DNA from: Manis javanica
Taxonomy: Eukaryota; Chordata; Mammalia; Pholidota; Manidae
Direction: 5' to 3'
Assembly: GCF_040802235.1 (NCBI RefSeq)
Contig: NC_133161.1
Span: 14,339,001-14,403,000 of the forward strand
Length of the DNA: 64,000 bases
Part shown: positions 51,301-60,745 of the stretch, in pieces
Position numbering within the stretch: position 1 is the stretch's first letter
Layout of the letters: every line of letters starts with the position of its first letter
The notes under the pieces: model-generated
The model's database searches: none
What the model was told of the DNA's origin: nothing
Seen by the model: the letters and a program-made list of their open reading frames with translations, nothing else
Translations under genes and position numbers: made by a program

Positions 51301-51379
51301 TCAATTTTCACAAGCGCTTGTCTTTAAATCAATTTCATTAATACCATCCGGAGGTAGAAAGATATATTCATTTACACAT
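48301..51379 (-). other. ERV-A non-coding interior
   Basis: About 3 kb between the env remnant and the gag stub. I recognise no capsid, protease, reverse transcriptase or integrase motif on either strand, and no long frame on the minus strand. Base composition is A-rich on the plus strand. It could be decayed or replaced viral sequence, or captured host sequence; origin unknown. Confidence 0.7.
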
Positions 51380-51406
51380 TTAGGGGGTTGTCTGAGTCTG
51401 TCCCAT
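51380..51406 (-). pseudogene. gag: ERV-A gag start stub (8 codons)
   Basis: ATG at 51,404-51,406 (minus) opens MGQTQTTP, the myristoylation-type N-terminus of gammaretroviral Gag, and TAA follows at once (51,380-51,382). No matrix or capsid sequence follows in any frame. Keeping the leader and first gag codons but nothing more is what a packaging signal alone would require. Confidence 0.9.
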
Positions 51407-51796
51407 TGTCAGTATAACAATTATTAGGCACATGAAAGACACAAAAAACAGAGACACACACAGATTAGACACACAGCGGCCGCTTTTTGTTTTTTTTCTC
51501 AGATTTTCAAACAGAAACCGAAAGGAATCAGAGGGTTGATATTCCTGGCGCCTGAAAATCAACCCTATCTCATCAGATTTACCTTGCCAGAAAAACAGAC
51601 GGGAGGCTACCAGGCGTCCCTGGCCTCCCAACCTCCCCGAGGCGTCCCCCAGGGTTGCAGCCTGCGGTGCTCCTAGTACGTCTACCGACCGCAGTCTCGA
51701 CCCCTTTACGGGATCGGGACAGCTGCCAGACAGTGGGTACCCCCTTTCAGAATTCTGACCGGTCTCACTGAAAAACAGAAAACAGAACACAGACAA
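51380..51796 (-). CDS. ERV-A leader open frame, glycoGag-like arrangement
   Basis: A 138-codon minus-strand frame runs through the leader, in frame with and into the gag stub, ending at its TAA. Just before the gag Met it encodes a hydrophobic segment (LCVSLFFVSFMCLIIVILT). The arrangement recalls the upstream in-frame extension that makes glycosylated Gag in murine leukaemia-type viruses, where the extension provides a membrane anchor. Here the product would be a short membrane peptide without Gag. The frame may be chance; there is no evidence of translation. Confidence 0.35.
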   Translation of the reverse strand: MSVFCFLFFSETGQNSERGYPLSGSCPDPVKGSRLRSVDVLGAPQAATLGDASGRLGGQGRLVASRLFFWQGKSDEIGLIFRRQEYQPSDSFRFLFENLRKKTKSGRCVSNLCVSLFFVSFMCLIIVILTMGQTQTTP

Positions 51797-51817
51797 ACCA
51801 AGGCGCCACTAATCTTA

Positions 51818-51819
51818 CC
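51818..51819 (-). other. ERV-A predicted major splice donor
   Basis: Minus strand AGAG|GTAAGA, a near-consensus donor in the leader between primer site and gag, positioned as in gammaretroviruses for env mRNA. Confidence 0.65.
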
Positions 51820-51865
51820 TCTTCCTCCAAGAGCGACTTCAGGAGTGAAGCGGGGTGAGCGCATG

Positions 51866-51883
51866 ATCCCGGACGAGCCCCCA
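51866..51883 (-). other. ERV-A primer binding site, tRNA-Pro
   Basis: Minus strand TGGGGGCTCGTCCGGGAT is a perfect 18-base match to the tRNA-Pro primer site of gammaretroviruses, two bases inside the 5' LTR. Confidence 0.95.
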
Positions 51884-51885
51884 AA

Positions 51886-52408
51886 TGTTGGATTCCCCTG
51901 AGGAAGGCGCCGCCCCAAATCACTCACCAAAGACGTTTCTTGATGCAACAAGCAAGAGGAATTTATTCAGAAGCCAACTAGTTGGGGTCCAAGTCAGCCC
52001 GTCGCAGCGGGTCTCAACGAGGACCCTGAGCACTTACAACTAAGTGGTTATATAGGATTTTCTGAGGCATTCAGCCCTAGAGGATTACCATGGTTACAGA
52101 TTATTTTGTAATAACAAGATAACAATACTACATAGCAAGATAACAATACTACAAAGGCAGTAATTTTTCAAACCTACGATTTCTGGGTTAGTGCCACGTC
52201 CTGGGGGTGTAGCAAGGTAGGGTCGGCATTTATGATTAACTAACCGAGAGGTTAGCGCTGCCAGCAGTCATGATTGATTAACTTGTTTTTCCAGAGGAGT
52301 TACCTGGTTTCAGTTGTTCCCTCTGAGTCATATATCAGAATGGCTTTTTGGGCTTCAAGATGGCCACTCTTAGGCTAACTTATTTCTCAGGGAGGTTGGG
52401 GTCCTACA
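51886..52408 (-). repeat. ERV-A 5' LTR
   Basis: Same 523 bp as the 3' LTR, offset by 5,008. TATA-like element 52,048-52,054, poly(A) signal 51,962-51,967, U3 18-bp repeats at 52,115-52,132 and 52,136-52,153. I found no mismatch to the other LTR on reading. Confidence 0.95.
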
Positions 52409-52412
52409 GTGT
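52409..52412 (+). repeat. 4-bp target-site duplication of ERV-A, right
   Basis: GTGT, the partner of 46,874-46,877; L1 text (TTTGGTGTCAAATCC) resumes here. Confidence 0.9.
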
Positions 52413-55392
52413 TTTGGTGTCAAATCCAAAAAATCATCATAAATGTCAAGGAACTTATTACTTTCATGGTTTTGGGCCTTACACTGAAGTCTTTAATCCA
52501 TTTTCTGAGTTGATTTTTGAGAATGGTTTAAGGTAGTGGTCCAGTTTCAGTCTTTTTCATGTGGCTGTCCTGTTTTCCTACCATCATTTATTCAAGAGAC
52601 TGTCCATTCCCCATTGTATGGTCTTGGCTTCTTTATTGTGAATTGACCACATATGCACATTTTATTTCTGGGTTCTCTATTTTCTTCCATTGATTCATGT
52701 GTCTTTTTAATGCCAATATCATACTGTTTTGATTACTACAGGTTTTGTAATATAGTTTGAAATCGGTGTGATGCCTTCAGCTTTGTTCTTAAGATTGCTT
52801 TGGCTATTCACATCTTTTGTGGTTACATATGAATTTTAGGAATCTTCTATTTCTGTGAAAAATGCCATTGGAATTTTGATAGGGATTACATTGAATCTGT
52901 TGATTGCTTTGGGTAGTGTGGGATTTTTAGCAATATTCTTTCAACGCATGAACACAGAATATCTTCCCCATTTATTGTTGATCATTTTTTTCATTAGTGT
53001 CTTATAGTTTTCAGTGTACAGGTCTTTCACCTCGTTGGTTAAACCGATTCCTAGGTATTTTATTCTTTCTGACGGAGTTGTTGATGGGTAATTCTTCTTT
53101 CTGATAGTTTGTTATTAGTGTATAGAAATGCAACATATTTGTATATATGTTTATATTTTGTATCCTGCAAATTTACTTTATTCTAACAGTTTTTTGGTGC
53201 TAATAGTGATAGTTTTCCTTCTTCCTTTCCAATTTGGATGCCTTTCATTCCTTTTTCTTGCCTAATTGGTCTAGCTAGGACTTCCAATCCTATGTTGAAT
53301 AAAAGTGGCAAGAGTGGGAATCCTTTTCACTGTTTAGAATGATGTTAGATGTGGGCTTGTCATATATGGGCTTTATTATGTTGAGATACATGCCTTCTAT
53401 ATTTTGTTGAGAGTTATCATAAATGGATGTTGAATTTTGTCAAATGTTTTCTGTGTATTTTTTGAGAATGATTATATGGTTTTTATCCTTCATTTTTTGT
53501 TAATGTGGTGTAGCACATTGATTTGCAGATGGTGAACCATCTTTATATCCTTGGAATAAATCTCACTTGATTATGGTGTATGGTCCTTTTAATATATGTT
53601 GAATTTAGTTTCCTAGTATTTTTTTGAAGACTTTGGCATCTATGTTCATCAGAGATATGGGCTTGTCATTTTCTTATGACAGCCTTGTCTAGTTTTGGTA
53701 TCAGGGTAATGCTGGCATTAGAAAGTGAGTTTGGAAATGTTTCCTTCTCTTGGAAGGTTTTGAGAAGGATTGGCATTAATTCTTCTTTAAATATTTGCTA
53801 GATTTATCAGTAAAGCTGTCTGGCCCTGAGTTTTTGTTTATTGGGAGGTTTTTGATTACCAATTCCATCTCCTTGCTAGTCATTGGTTTATTCAGATTTC
53901 CTATTTTTTTCAGGATTCAGTTTTGGTAGATTGTATGTTTATAGGAATGTTCTCATTTCTCCTAAATTGTCCAGTTTGTTGGTGTATAATTGTTTTGAGT
54001 AGTCTTATGATCCTTTGTAATTCTGTGGTGTCAGTTGTAATGTCTTCTCTTTTGTTTCTGATTTTTAGTTTTTTATCCTTTGTTCTTGGTGAGTCTAGCC
54101 AAACGCTTGTCAGTTTTATCTTTTCAAAAAGCAGCTCTTAATTTCATTGATTTTTTAATTCTTTTTAGTTTCTATTTTATTTCCACATGGTTATTTCCTT
54201 TCTCTACTAACTTTAAGCTTTATTTGTTCTTTTTTGGTTCTGTGAGATATAAAGTTAGGTTGTTTATTGGTGATCTTCCTTGTTTCTTGATGTAGGAATT
54301 TATCACCATGAACTTTCCCTCTTAGAACTGCTTTTGATGCATCCATAAGTTTTGATATGTTATATTTCCATTTTCATTAGTTTCAAGGTATTTTTTTTAT
54401 TTCTTCTTTGACACATTGGTTGTTCAGTAGCATATTGTTTAATCTCCACATATTTGTAAATTTTCTGGTTTTCTTGTGACTGATTTCTAGTTTCATACCA
54501 TTGTGGTCAGAAAACATGCTTGATATGGTTACAATCTTTTTAAATTTATTAAGACTTGTTTAATAAAGTCTTGGCCAGTCATGTGATCTGTCCTGGAGAA
54601 TGTTCCATGTGTGCTTAGAATATGTATTCTATTGCTTTTGGATAGAATGTTTTGTATATATTTAAGTCCATCTGGTCTGACATGTCATTTAAGGCCAGTG
54701 TTTCCTAACTGATTTTCTGTCTGAATGATCTGGCCATTGGTGAAGGTGGGGTATTGAAGTCCCCGACTACACTGTTGCATTGCTGCCTGTTTCTCCCTTT
54801 AGGTCTGCTAATATTTGCTTTGTATATTCAGATACTCCTATGTTGGGTACATAAATCTTTACAAATGTTATTATATCCTCTTTTTGGATGACCCCTTGAT
54901 CATTATGTAGTGATCTTTATCTCTCATTACAGCCTTTGTCTTAAAGTCTATTTTGTCTCATATAAGCTTAACTACATCTGCTTTGTTTTGGTTTCCCTTT
55001 GCATGGATATCTTTTTCATCCCTTCCCTTGCAGTCTGTGTGCATCCTTACATCTGAAGTGAGTGTCTTGTAGGCAACATACAGATGGGTCTTTTTTTTTC
55101 GGCCCATGCAGCTAGTAGCTGCTCCAGTAGTTACTCTTGTCTTGTGTTTGGAGAATTAGTCCTTTTATATTTAAAGTAATTATTGACAGGTATGTACTTA
55201 TTGCCATTTTATTCATTGCTTTCTGGCTTTGTTCCTTTCTTCTCTTGCTCTCCCATTATGACTTGATTATTTTCTGTAATGGTGTGATTGGATTCCTTTC
55301 TCGTTCTTTTGTTTTTTGCTTTTATAGGTTTTTGCTTTCTGGTTATCATGCAGCTTACATAAGACATCTTATATATATGACAGTCTATTTAA
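52413..55392 (-). mobile_element. L1, antisense, remainder (right of ERV-A)
   Basis: Continuation of the L1 interrupted at 46,877: ORF2 reverse transcriptase and endonuclease regions read in reverse, e.g. AATGCCATTGGAATTTTGAT and the AGATGGGTC block shared with 780-830, then a short piece upstream of ORF2, ending near 55,392. Several frameshifts; dead copy. Confidence 0.85.
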
Positions 55393-55394
55393 GT

Positions 55395-55880
55395 TAATAC
55401 TGAAACAGGGACCGTGGGTGTAGTCAGAGTAGGGTGAGGGCCTCTGGTAAAAGCAAAGCAGGATATTTGCAGCCAGAGAAATCTAAGTACATGCCAGGAA
55501 AGCCCCTACTAAAACTCTGTGTTAAACATTCAGCTCTAGAGTCATTCTTCAGTAAGATCAATTAATATTCCCCAGATAAAGAAGAGCAGCACATGTTTAT
55601 ATTATGTTAATCATTTGTAATCATGTGTAAGGTTCACCTTAGCAGGCTAAAAGGCCCAGGCCTGTGTGCTGCCTTTCCTCCTTCAGATCTGTTGAAGTGA
55701 TTTTGCAAACCGGGCAAACTAATCTAGCCTGCAGTCTGAGCCATAAACAACACAGAAAAAGGCAGGAAGGACTCCACCTTAAAGATAAGATTGCATTTTA
55801 ATACCCAAGAAGTTAAGACGTTAGAAATTCTTAACTTACTCTTTAGCAAACGATACCTCAGCCCACCTTGGGGGCTGGGC
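55395..55880 (-). repeat. Dispersed repeat, copy 2 (inverted relative to 14.0 kb)
   Basis: Reverse complement of about 14,005-14,460: shares e.g. CTACTCTGAC and CTTAAAGATAAGATTGCATT-type text on opposite strands. It fills the gap between L1 and ERV-B. Confidence 0.7.
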
Positions 55881-56006
55881 AGGTGGCCTTCTTTCATATA
55901 CCCCCAGACCAAGATGCTGGTATATTAGGGAGAAATCATCAGAGCAGGAAGTTGCTTGTGTTAAGTTAATTTTAAATATTCTGGGACCACTTAATAAGTC
56001 CACACC

Positions 56007-56609
56007 TGTCTCGACCTGCAGGACTATCAACAGGGGTCGACGACCTGGAGGAGAGAATGAAGGGGCAAGAGACACAAAGAACGGACAGCAAGACAGGATG
56101 TCTGATCAAGCTGACACAGTTTATTGTTTGTAGGCTCAATTTATACAGGTAGCAAGGAAGGGGTGGGTCAGAAGGTGATTGGGCCTTAGGTGGTGCCGGC
56201 GGGAAGGTGTAAAGGGGTGATTGGGCCTTGGCGGGCGCCAGCGGGAGCAGAGGACCCCGAAGAGAAGCAGGGAGTTCGCCATCTTGTGGGTGGGGGCCCT
56301 TGGGAGGGAGGTTTCAAGGGTGGGGCTTTCCCCTGGGGCAGAGGGTGTTTCTTGATTAACAAGATGTTGGAAATATTAATAGGCCAGTGGAAAGAACAGA
56401 AAAGCACAGGTTGCTAGGTAACTTAACCACTAGTTCCGGCTTAGGAGTTTGCTAAATGCGTTTCTTGGTAATGGGGCAAAACTTGTTTCTAACGCGTGGA
56501 TGGATTCATTGTTTCTGATTTTACAGGAGAGACTTTACTCAAAGGTTGCTGTTGTCTTAAGGCTTTCATAACCGAACCTGCCTAAAGGCCCACAGGTTTG
56601 CTCCCAACA
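56007..56609 (-). repeat. ERV-B 3' LTR (left boundary uncertain)
   Basis: The U3 end is firm: on the minus strand the polypurine tract is followed by TGTTGGGAGCAAACC at 56,609. TATAAA (56,140-56,145) is followed within about 20 bases by AATAAA (56,120-56,125), so the poly(A) signal lies near the U3/R border and R is short, as in MMTV/MPMV-type LTRs. The other end is placed at a TG (56,007) but the 5' LTR is outside the window, so it cannot be checked. Confidence 0.65.
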
Positions 56610-56625
56610 TCTTCCCCGTTTTTCT
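56610..56625 (-). other. ERV-B polypurine tract
   Basis: Minus strand AAGAAAAACGGGGAAGA, ending next to the TGTTGGG start of the LTR. Confidence 0.85.
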
Positions 56626-56654
56626 TATATTGGAACAGCCAGCCTAGCTCTGGC

Positions 56655-56805
56655 TGGGTCAAGGCCTGTGCCTGTCTTAGGTTGTATGGCTGAAGGAAAT
56701 CGTTACCCATCATGGGGCCATAGTCCTCTAACGACTATACCCTGTCTTAGGTTGGTATTCCCAATACAACCATATCTTACCCGTCATTGGCTACCAGTCT
56801 TGACT
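56655..56805 (-). promoter_or_regulatory. Constitutive transport element (CTE)-like RNA export signal of ERV-B
   Basis: In the minus-strand order: AGCCAATGACGGGTAAG (ends 56,776), AACCTAAGACAGG (56,741-56,753), GGGTAACG (56,701-56,708), AACCTAAGACAGG (56,671-56,683). Type-D retroviruses such as MPMV carry a CTE at just this place, between env and the 3' LTR, with the same paired GACGGGTAA and CCTAAGACAGG strands forming two internal loops that bind host NXF1/TAP for export of unspliced RNA. Pairing is supported here: ATAGTC/GACTAT can close the apical hairpin and GGTTGTAT/ATACAACC the central stem. The second GGGTAA unit has diverged (GATGGGTAA). Motifs are seen; export function is inferred from the family. 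Confidence 0.82.
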
Positions 56806-57090
56806 TGATTTGTTGTAAGAATTAATATTTTTCAGTGAGGATTCTGTAAAGCTGAGTACTCCAAGGGGGGAGGGTACAGGGGGTCTGATCCTCAGTGGGT
56901 ACCTGGCGTGCGAAGAGAACTCCTTTAGTCCTACAGACCGTGCTGAAGAGAAGGGAGTTCCTTGATTATGCACGAAATGTCCTTATTTTCTGAGGAGAGG
57001 GAGACACTGGACACAAACCTTTATGCAATCAGACATGTCCCTCAAGGCAGGTTTTTTGCTGCCGTTACCCTTGGTACTCAGCCAGCTTAC

Positions 57091-57885
57091 TCAAGGACTC
57101 TTAGAAGAGTCATACTGACGTTCATATCTGCTGGAGGAGGGAGCTTCCTCATCATCGCTATTGTGAGCAAGTTTGTGATAGTGGACTTGAATAGGCTTGC
57201 CAACAAGGGTGTCTATTTGCTTCTTTACAAGGCTCGTCAAATGTTTAAGAGCCCAAGGGCCAAAAGACAAGAGCAATGTTAATCCTATGAGGGGGCCTAA
57301 GAGAGAGGGTAAAAGAGTAGTAAGCCATGGAGAGGTGGAGAACCAATTTTTGTACCAACTTTCACTCTGCTCTCTTTCTCTTCTCCTTTTTTCCAACCTT
57401 TCTCTAACTCTTCTCATACTATCTCTGACTACTCCTGTTTTGTCAGCGTAGGCGGCACAAAGCCTGCCCTGCTGCAGAAAGAGCAGATCTAGCCCTCTGC
57501 AATTTTGGAGAACTACTTCAGCGAGGGACGAGATCGAATCTGTCAGGTCAGAGATTCCTTTCTGCAATTCTTGGATATCTTGATCTATAGTGGCACTGAG
57601 CTCGTGATAGCGGGAGTTAGAAAGAAGCAGAGAAGATATGCCTGTGCCGGCACCTACAGTCCCTAGGCCAAGCAAAACAGCGATAGTAACAGCAGTAATG
57701 GGTTCTCGGAGGGAGCGTTTAGGGAGGGAAGGGTCTGAAGATTGTTCCCAGATATGGAAGAACTCATCAGGCCGGTAGTAAATGAGCCTGGGTATAACTT
57801 TTACGAGAACACAAAATCCATGTTCTTGTAATACGGGATTGTAGGCACAGGGGGTGAGTCCATCTAAGCAGGCCCACCAGTGTCA
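57091..57885 (-). pseudogene. env: ERV-B env, TM subunit and SU end, lacking C-x6-CC
   Basis: From the right: GLTPCAY block at the end of SU, cleavage-like KRSLRE (about 57,700), fusion-peptide-like hydrophobic stretch with GLGTVGAGTG, heptad helix, immunosuppressive-type LQNCRGLDLLFLQQGRLCAA, then directly YADKTGVVRDSM, a membrane span (WLTTLLPSLLGPLIGLTLLL) and a ~50-residue cytoplasmic tail to the stop at 57,091. In gammaretrovirus and type-D TM proteins a C-x6-CC motif stands between LCAA and YAD; here about seven residues are gone without loss of frame (near 57,450). The frame from the cleavage site to the stop is otherwise open. The SU part upstream is in other frames, so the precursor cannot be made. 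Confidence 0.88.
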
Positions 57886-59116
57886 TTGGGGGGAACTATA
57901 AATTGGGGTCCCTGTTCAATGGGGAAGATTTCCTGACAGAGGTGGGTGTACTTATGAGGGATCGTTTGAAGAGTGTTAGTTATACAAGTCCCGTTACCGA
58001 CTACTTGGGCTAAGGTTAGGCCTTCCCAACTAGCGCGTTCCCAACGGCAGTTGTAGGTATCATTGGAGGTAGAGAAGTTGCCAGGGATGGCGGCACCTTC
58101 ATAAAAAGGGGTGAAGAGTGGTAACATAACCAACATTCGGCGGTAAGCTCACGCGTGGTGGAATTAAGACTAAGGAAGGTTTGATTTATGAGAGTGAGGA
58201 CAAGGTCTTTAGAACTCGCTAGGGCGGGCACTGGCAGTGTAGGGGAGGGTTTAAGACTGCTAGTTGCAAAGCTATGGTCAGGCGAGAGGGCGGAAGGCTT
58301 CGGTGGGGGAGGGTGCTTCCCACCTAGGACTGTATTTGGGCCTATGGCAGCGGAAGGGGTGGCAGGGAACTCTTTAAGGAGTTTAATAGTAAAGGTGATG
58401 CCTTCATCATAATGTTCTTTATATAAGCGAAGACCCCAAGTATATCCTTGTGTCCAGCTTGAGGCTTTTTTCCCTGTTTTGGTGAATGTGACTGAAAGAG
58501 GGTTGCACCAACCTCTAGTAGCACTGTATGTGTGCTTGCATTCTGGGAGGGCCTCAGGGTACTGAGGATTCTTGAATGGACGCCTGTTCACAAACGGACT
58601 GTGGAAGTAATTGGCTCTGGCTCTAATGTAATCCCAGGAAGAAGATGACTTCCAATAGGTATCTCCCATGGTCTCACACCCCCATGAAGCACAATAAAAA
58701 TCTGTTTTGCCTCCACATTTATGGAGGAGTTCACGGGGTCGGTGTTGCCCGGGGCAGACATAAAAAGAATATGACCTAAGAACTGACTGGCACCCAGAAT
58801 CTGAACAACTTGGCATGGCTACATGATCTTTCTGGAAGATATTGGGTGCGGAACTCTGGTCTAGAAGGTGTTCTATTCCCCAGGGGGCCCCTGCTCCCAG
58901 GGCTAACTTACAAAGATCATGTTGTAAAACACTTGGCCACCAGATGTCTGGTGAGGTTTGAGAGCAGGACCAAACAAGATCTCCTCTTTCAGAAAGCACT
59001 ATCCAGGTGTAGTTCCAGGGAAAGTGTCGGGATATCGCGGGTTGTGGTGCTGGCTGATGGCTCAGAGCTGTGGTCATGATCAGGAGGATGAGGACTTTTG
59101 GCGACTGCATCTGCAA
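57864..59116 (-). pseudogene. env: ERV-B env, SU subunit, frameshifted
   Basis: ATG at 59,116 overlaps the end of pol, as in type-D and gammaretroviruses. Signal peptide (VLILLIMTTALS), then a gammaretrovirus-type SU with FYVCPGQHRP, HKCGGKTDFYCASWGCETMG, TYWKSSSSWDYI, a proline-rich middle and a CWLC motif, which in relatives bonds to TM. 366 codons are open to 58,016, but right after CWLC (about 58,105-58,125) the correct frame shifts; the continuing frame (58,136-57,864, with GNFSTSNDTYNCRWERASW) is then lost again at a run of six Gs (57,888-57,893). Two indels thus break SU. Start chosen as first Met before the signal peptide. Confidence 0.88.
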
Positions 59117-59699
59117 TGGAAAGAGAATTTGTCTTGGGCGGAGATGGAAGCTCCAGTCTGGACTGTGGTAAGTTAGTGGTTTTAACTAGCCTTTCAGGGA
59201 GCCATCGAGGCTCGGAGTTTTGCTGGTCATAAATGCAGACGGACCCTTGGCCCCAGATAATAACGGGGTCGGGACCTTTCCATGCGAAGGTCAGTGGATC
59301 TTTCCATTTTACTAACGCTTGAAGTTCATTGGTTTTTGGGTGCCATAACTGATCAGCAGCTGAGCATCCGTGGGAGTCGAGCGTAAAGGAGTTAATGACA
59401 AACAAGGCATGGCTAAGTTGATTATGGGGACTGATAGTTGTATACAGGAGGGGATTGTTCTTGAGGCAGGAGAGCGTGTTTTTAAGAGTTTGATGAGCTC
59501 GCTCTACAATTCCTTGTCCTTGGGGATTATATGGGATGCCTGTGATATGTTTTATCTGGAAGTCAGAACAGAAGCACTGAAATTTAGCTCCTGTGTAACC
59601 TGGCCCATTGTTGGTTTTTATGATCTTTGGCTTGCCTAGCACTGTAAAACAGCGCAAGGTGTGAGTAATGACATCTTTAGAAGCCTCTCCGGTAAGGGG
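58989..59699 (-). pseudogene. pol: ERV-B pol: integrase core end and C-terminal domain
   Basis: Continues the integrase frame after a TAG at 59,700-59,702. Shows KTNNGPGYTG, where family members have Asp as the second catalytic residue: here codon AAC at 59,610-59,612 gives Asn. The Glu block GIPYNPQGQGIVERAHQTLK is intact. The C-terminal part has FAWKGPDPVIIWGQGSV and PRWLPERLVK, typical of beta/gamma integrases. Overlaps the env start by 128 bases. Even without the stop, loss of the Asp should abolish strand transfer. Confidence 0.88.
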
Positions 59700-60745
59700 C
59701 TATGTGAAGATAAAACCACTAAAGGTATCTATAGTAACATGGAGGTATTTCATCTTTTTAAAGGGGATGAAATGAGTGACATCCATTTGCCGAATTTCAT
59801 TCGGGATTAGTCCCCGAGGGTTCACTCCTAAATGAGGGACAGGAAGATGTGGAACACAGTCATTACATCTTTTGACAATTTCTCGGGCTTGCTCTCTGGT
59901 AATTTTGAACATGAGCCTCAGAGTATTTGCTGAAAGGTGGTGGAGGGAGTGAGCATGCTGAGCTTGAGTTAGGGGTGCACTGCTGAAAGCTGGCGCTATT
60001 AAGGGAAGAGTATGGGTGGCCTGGTCAGGAAGGGCATTGCCTGCTGAAAGAGGGCCGGGGAGTCCTGTGTGAGCCCGCAAATGGCCAATAAAAAAGGGGT
60101 TGGAGCATCGGACTATGAGATATTGAATTTGTCTAAACAGATCAGTGGCGTTGGAGGAAGGTTTAATAAAGGGAGTGGTTTCTAGGAGAGGTACTGAGTG
60201 GGCTATGTAGGAACTATCTGTACAGAGATTGAAAGGGGTATAAGAGAGCGATTGGAACACTTGGAGGACTGCGTAAAGTTCAACAAGTTGGGTGGATGAA
60301 AAGGGAGTGGGCAGGGATATGGGGGTTTTATCTTGAATAACATATGCTGCCCGCCCTGTTGATGAGCCATCTGTGAAGACAAGGAGGGCTTCTCGCAAAG
60401 GAGAGGGGGAGGTAACTTTGGGAAAAACTAGGGGATGTAGTCTACTAAACTGGATTAAAGGGTCAGTGGGATAATGATTATCTATGGTCCCAGCAAAGGA
60501 GGCACAAGCGATACCCCGGTCATCGTTGGTTTGTAGGAACCAATCTATCTGCTCTGTAGTATATGGAACTACAAGGATATCGGGATCTTTACCGAAATAC
60601 TGTCTGCTTAGTTTTCTCCCTTTTATGATAATAGAGGCAGCTAGGGAAAAGTAAGGTGTTAGGATTTTTACAGGTTTGTTGGAGAGGTAGACCCAAAGGA
60701 GACGCTTGCCTCGTTGTTCAAGGGTCTTGGTGGACTGCCAAAATC
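59700..60745 (-). pseudogene. pol: ERV-B pol: RNase H and N-terminal integrase
   Basis: RNase H motifs are all visible: VFTDGSSTGRAAYV (Asp), QLVELYAVLQV (Glu), LCTDSSYIA (Asp), and the late HLRAHTGLPGPLSAGN block. The integrase zinc domain follows (HSLHHLSANTLRLMF ... CNDC, the HHCC pattern), then the core start QMDVTHF and VTIDTFSGF with the first catalytic Asp. The frame ends at TAG 59,700-59,702 and enters from the RT frame by a single-base shift at about 60,740. Betaretrovirus-like by the LxAHTGLPGPL text. Confidence 0.88.

Larger units (their letters stand above)
46878..52408 (-). mobile_element. ERV-A: gammaretrovirus-like provirus, internally deleted, young
   Basis: A 5,531-bp provirus in minus orientation: 5' LTR 51,886-52,408, tRNA-Pro primer site, leader with splice donor, gag start cut short after 8 codons, about 3 kb of non-coding interior, the 3' part of env, polypurine tract, 3' LTR 46,878-47,400. 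LTRs are both 523 bp, TG...CA bounded, and I find no difference between them. The interior (4,485 bp) is well below the ~7-8 kb of a complete gammaretrovirus, with pol absent. It interrupts an L1 in the last visible SVOPL intron. It looks like a non-autonomous derivative moved in trans, as VL30 elements are in rodents; that comparison is inference. Confidence 0.93.
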
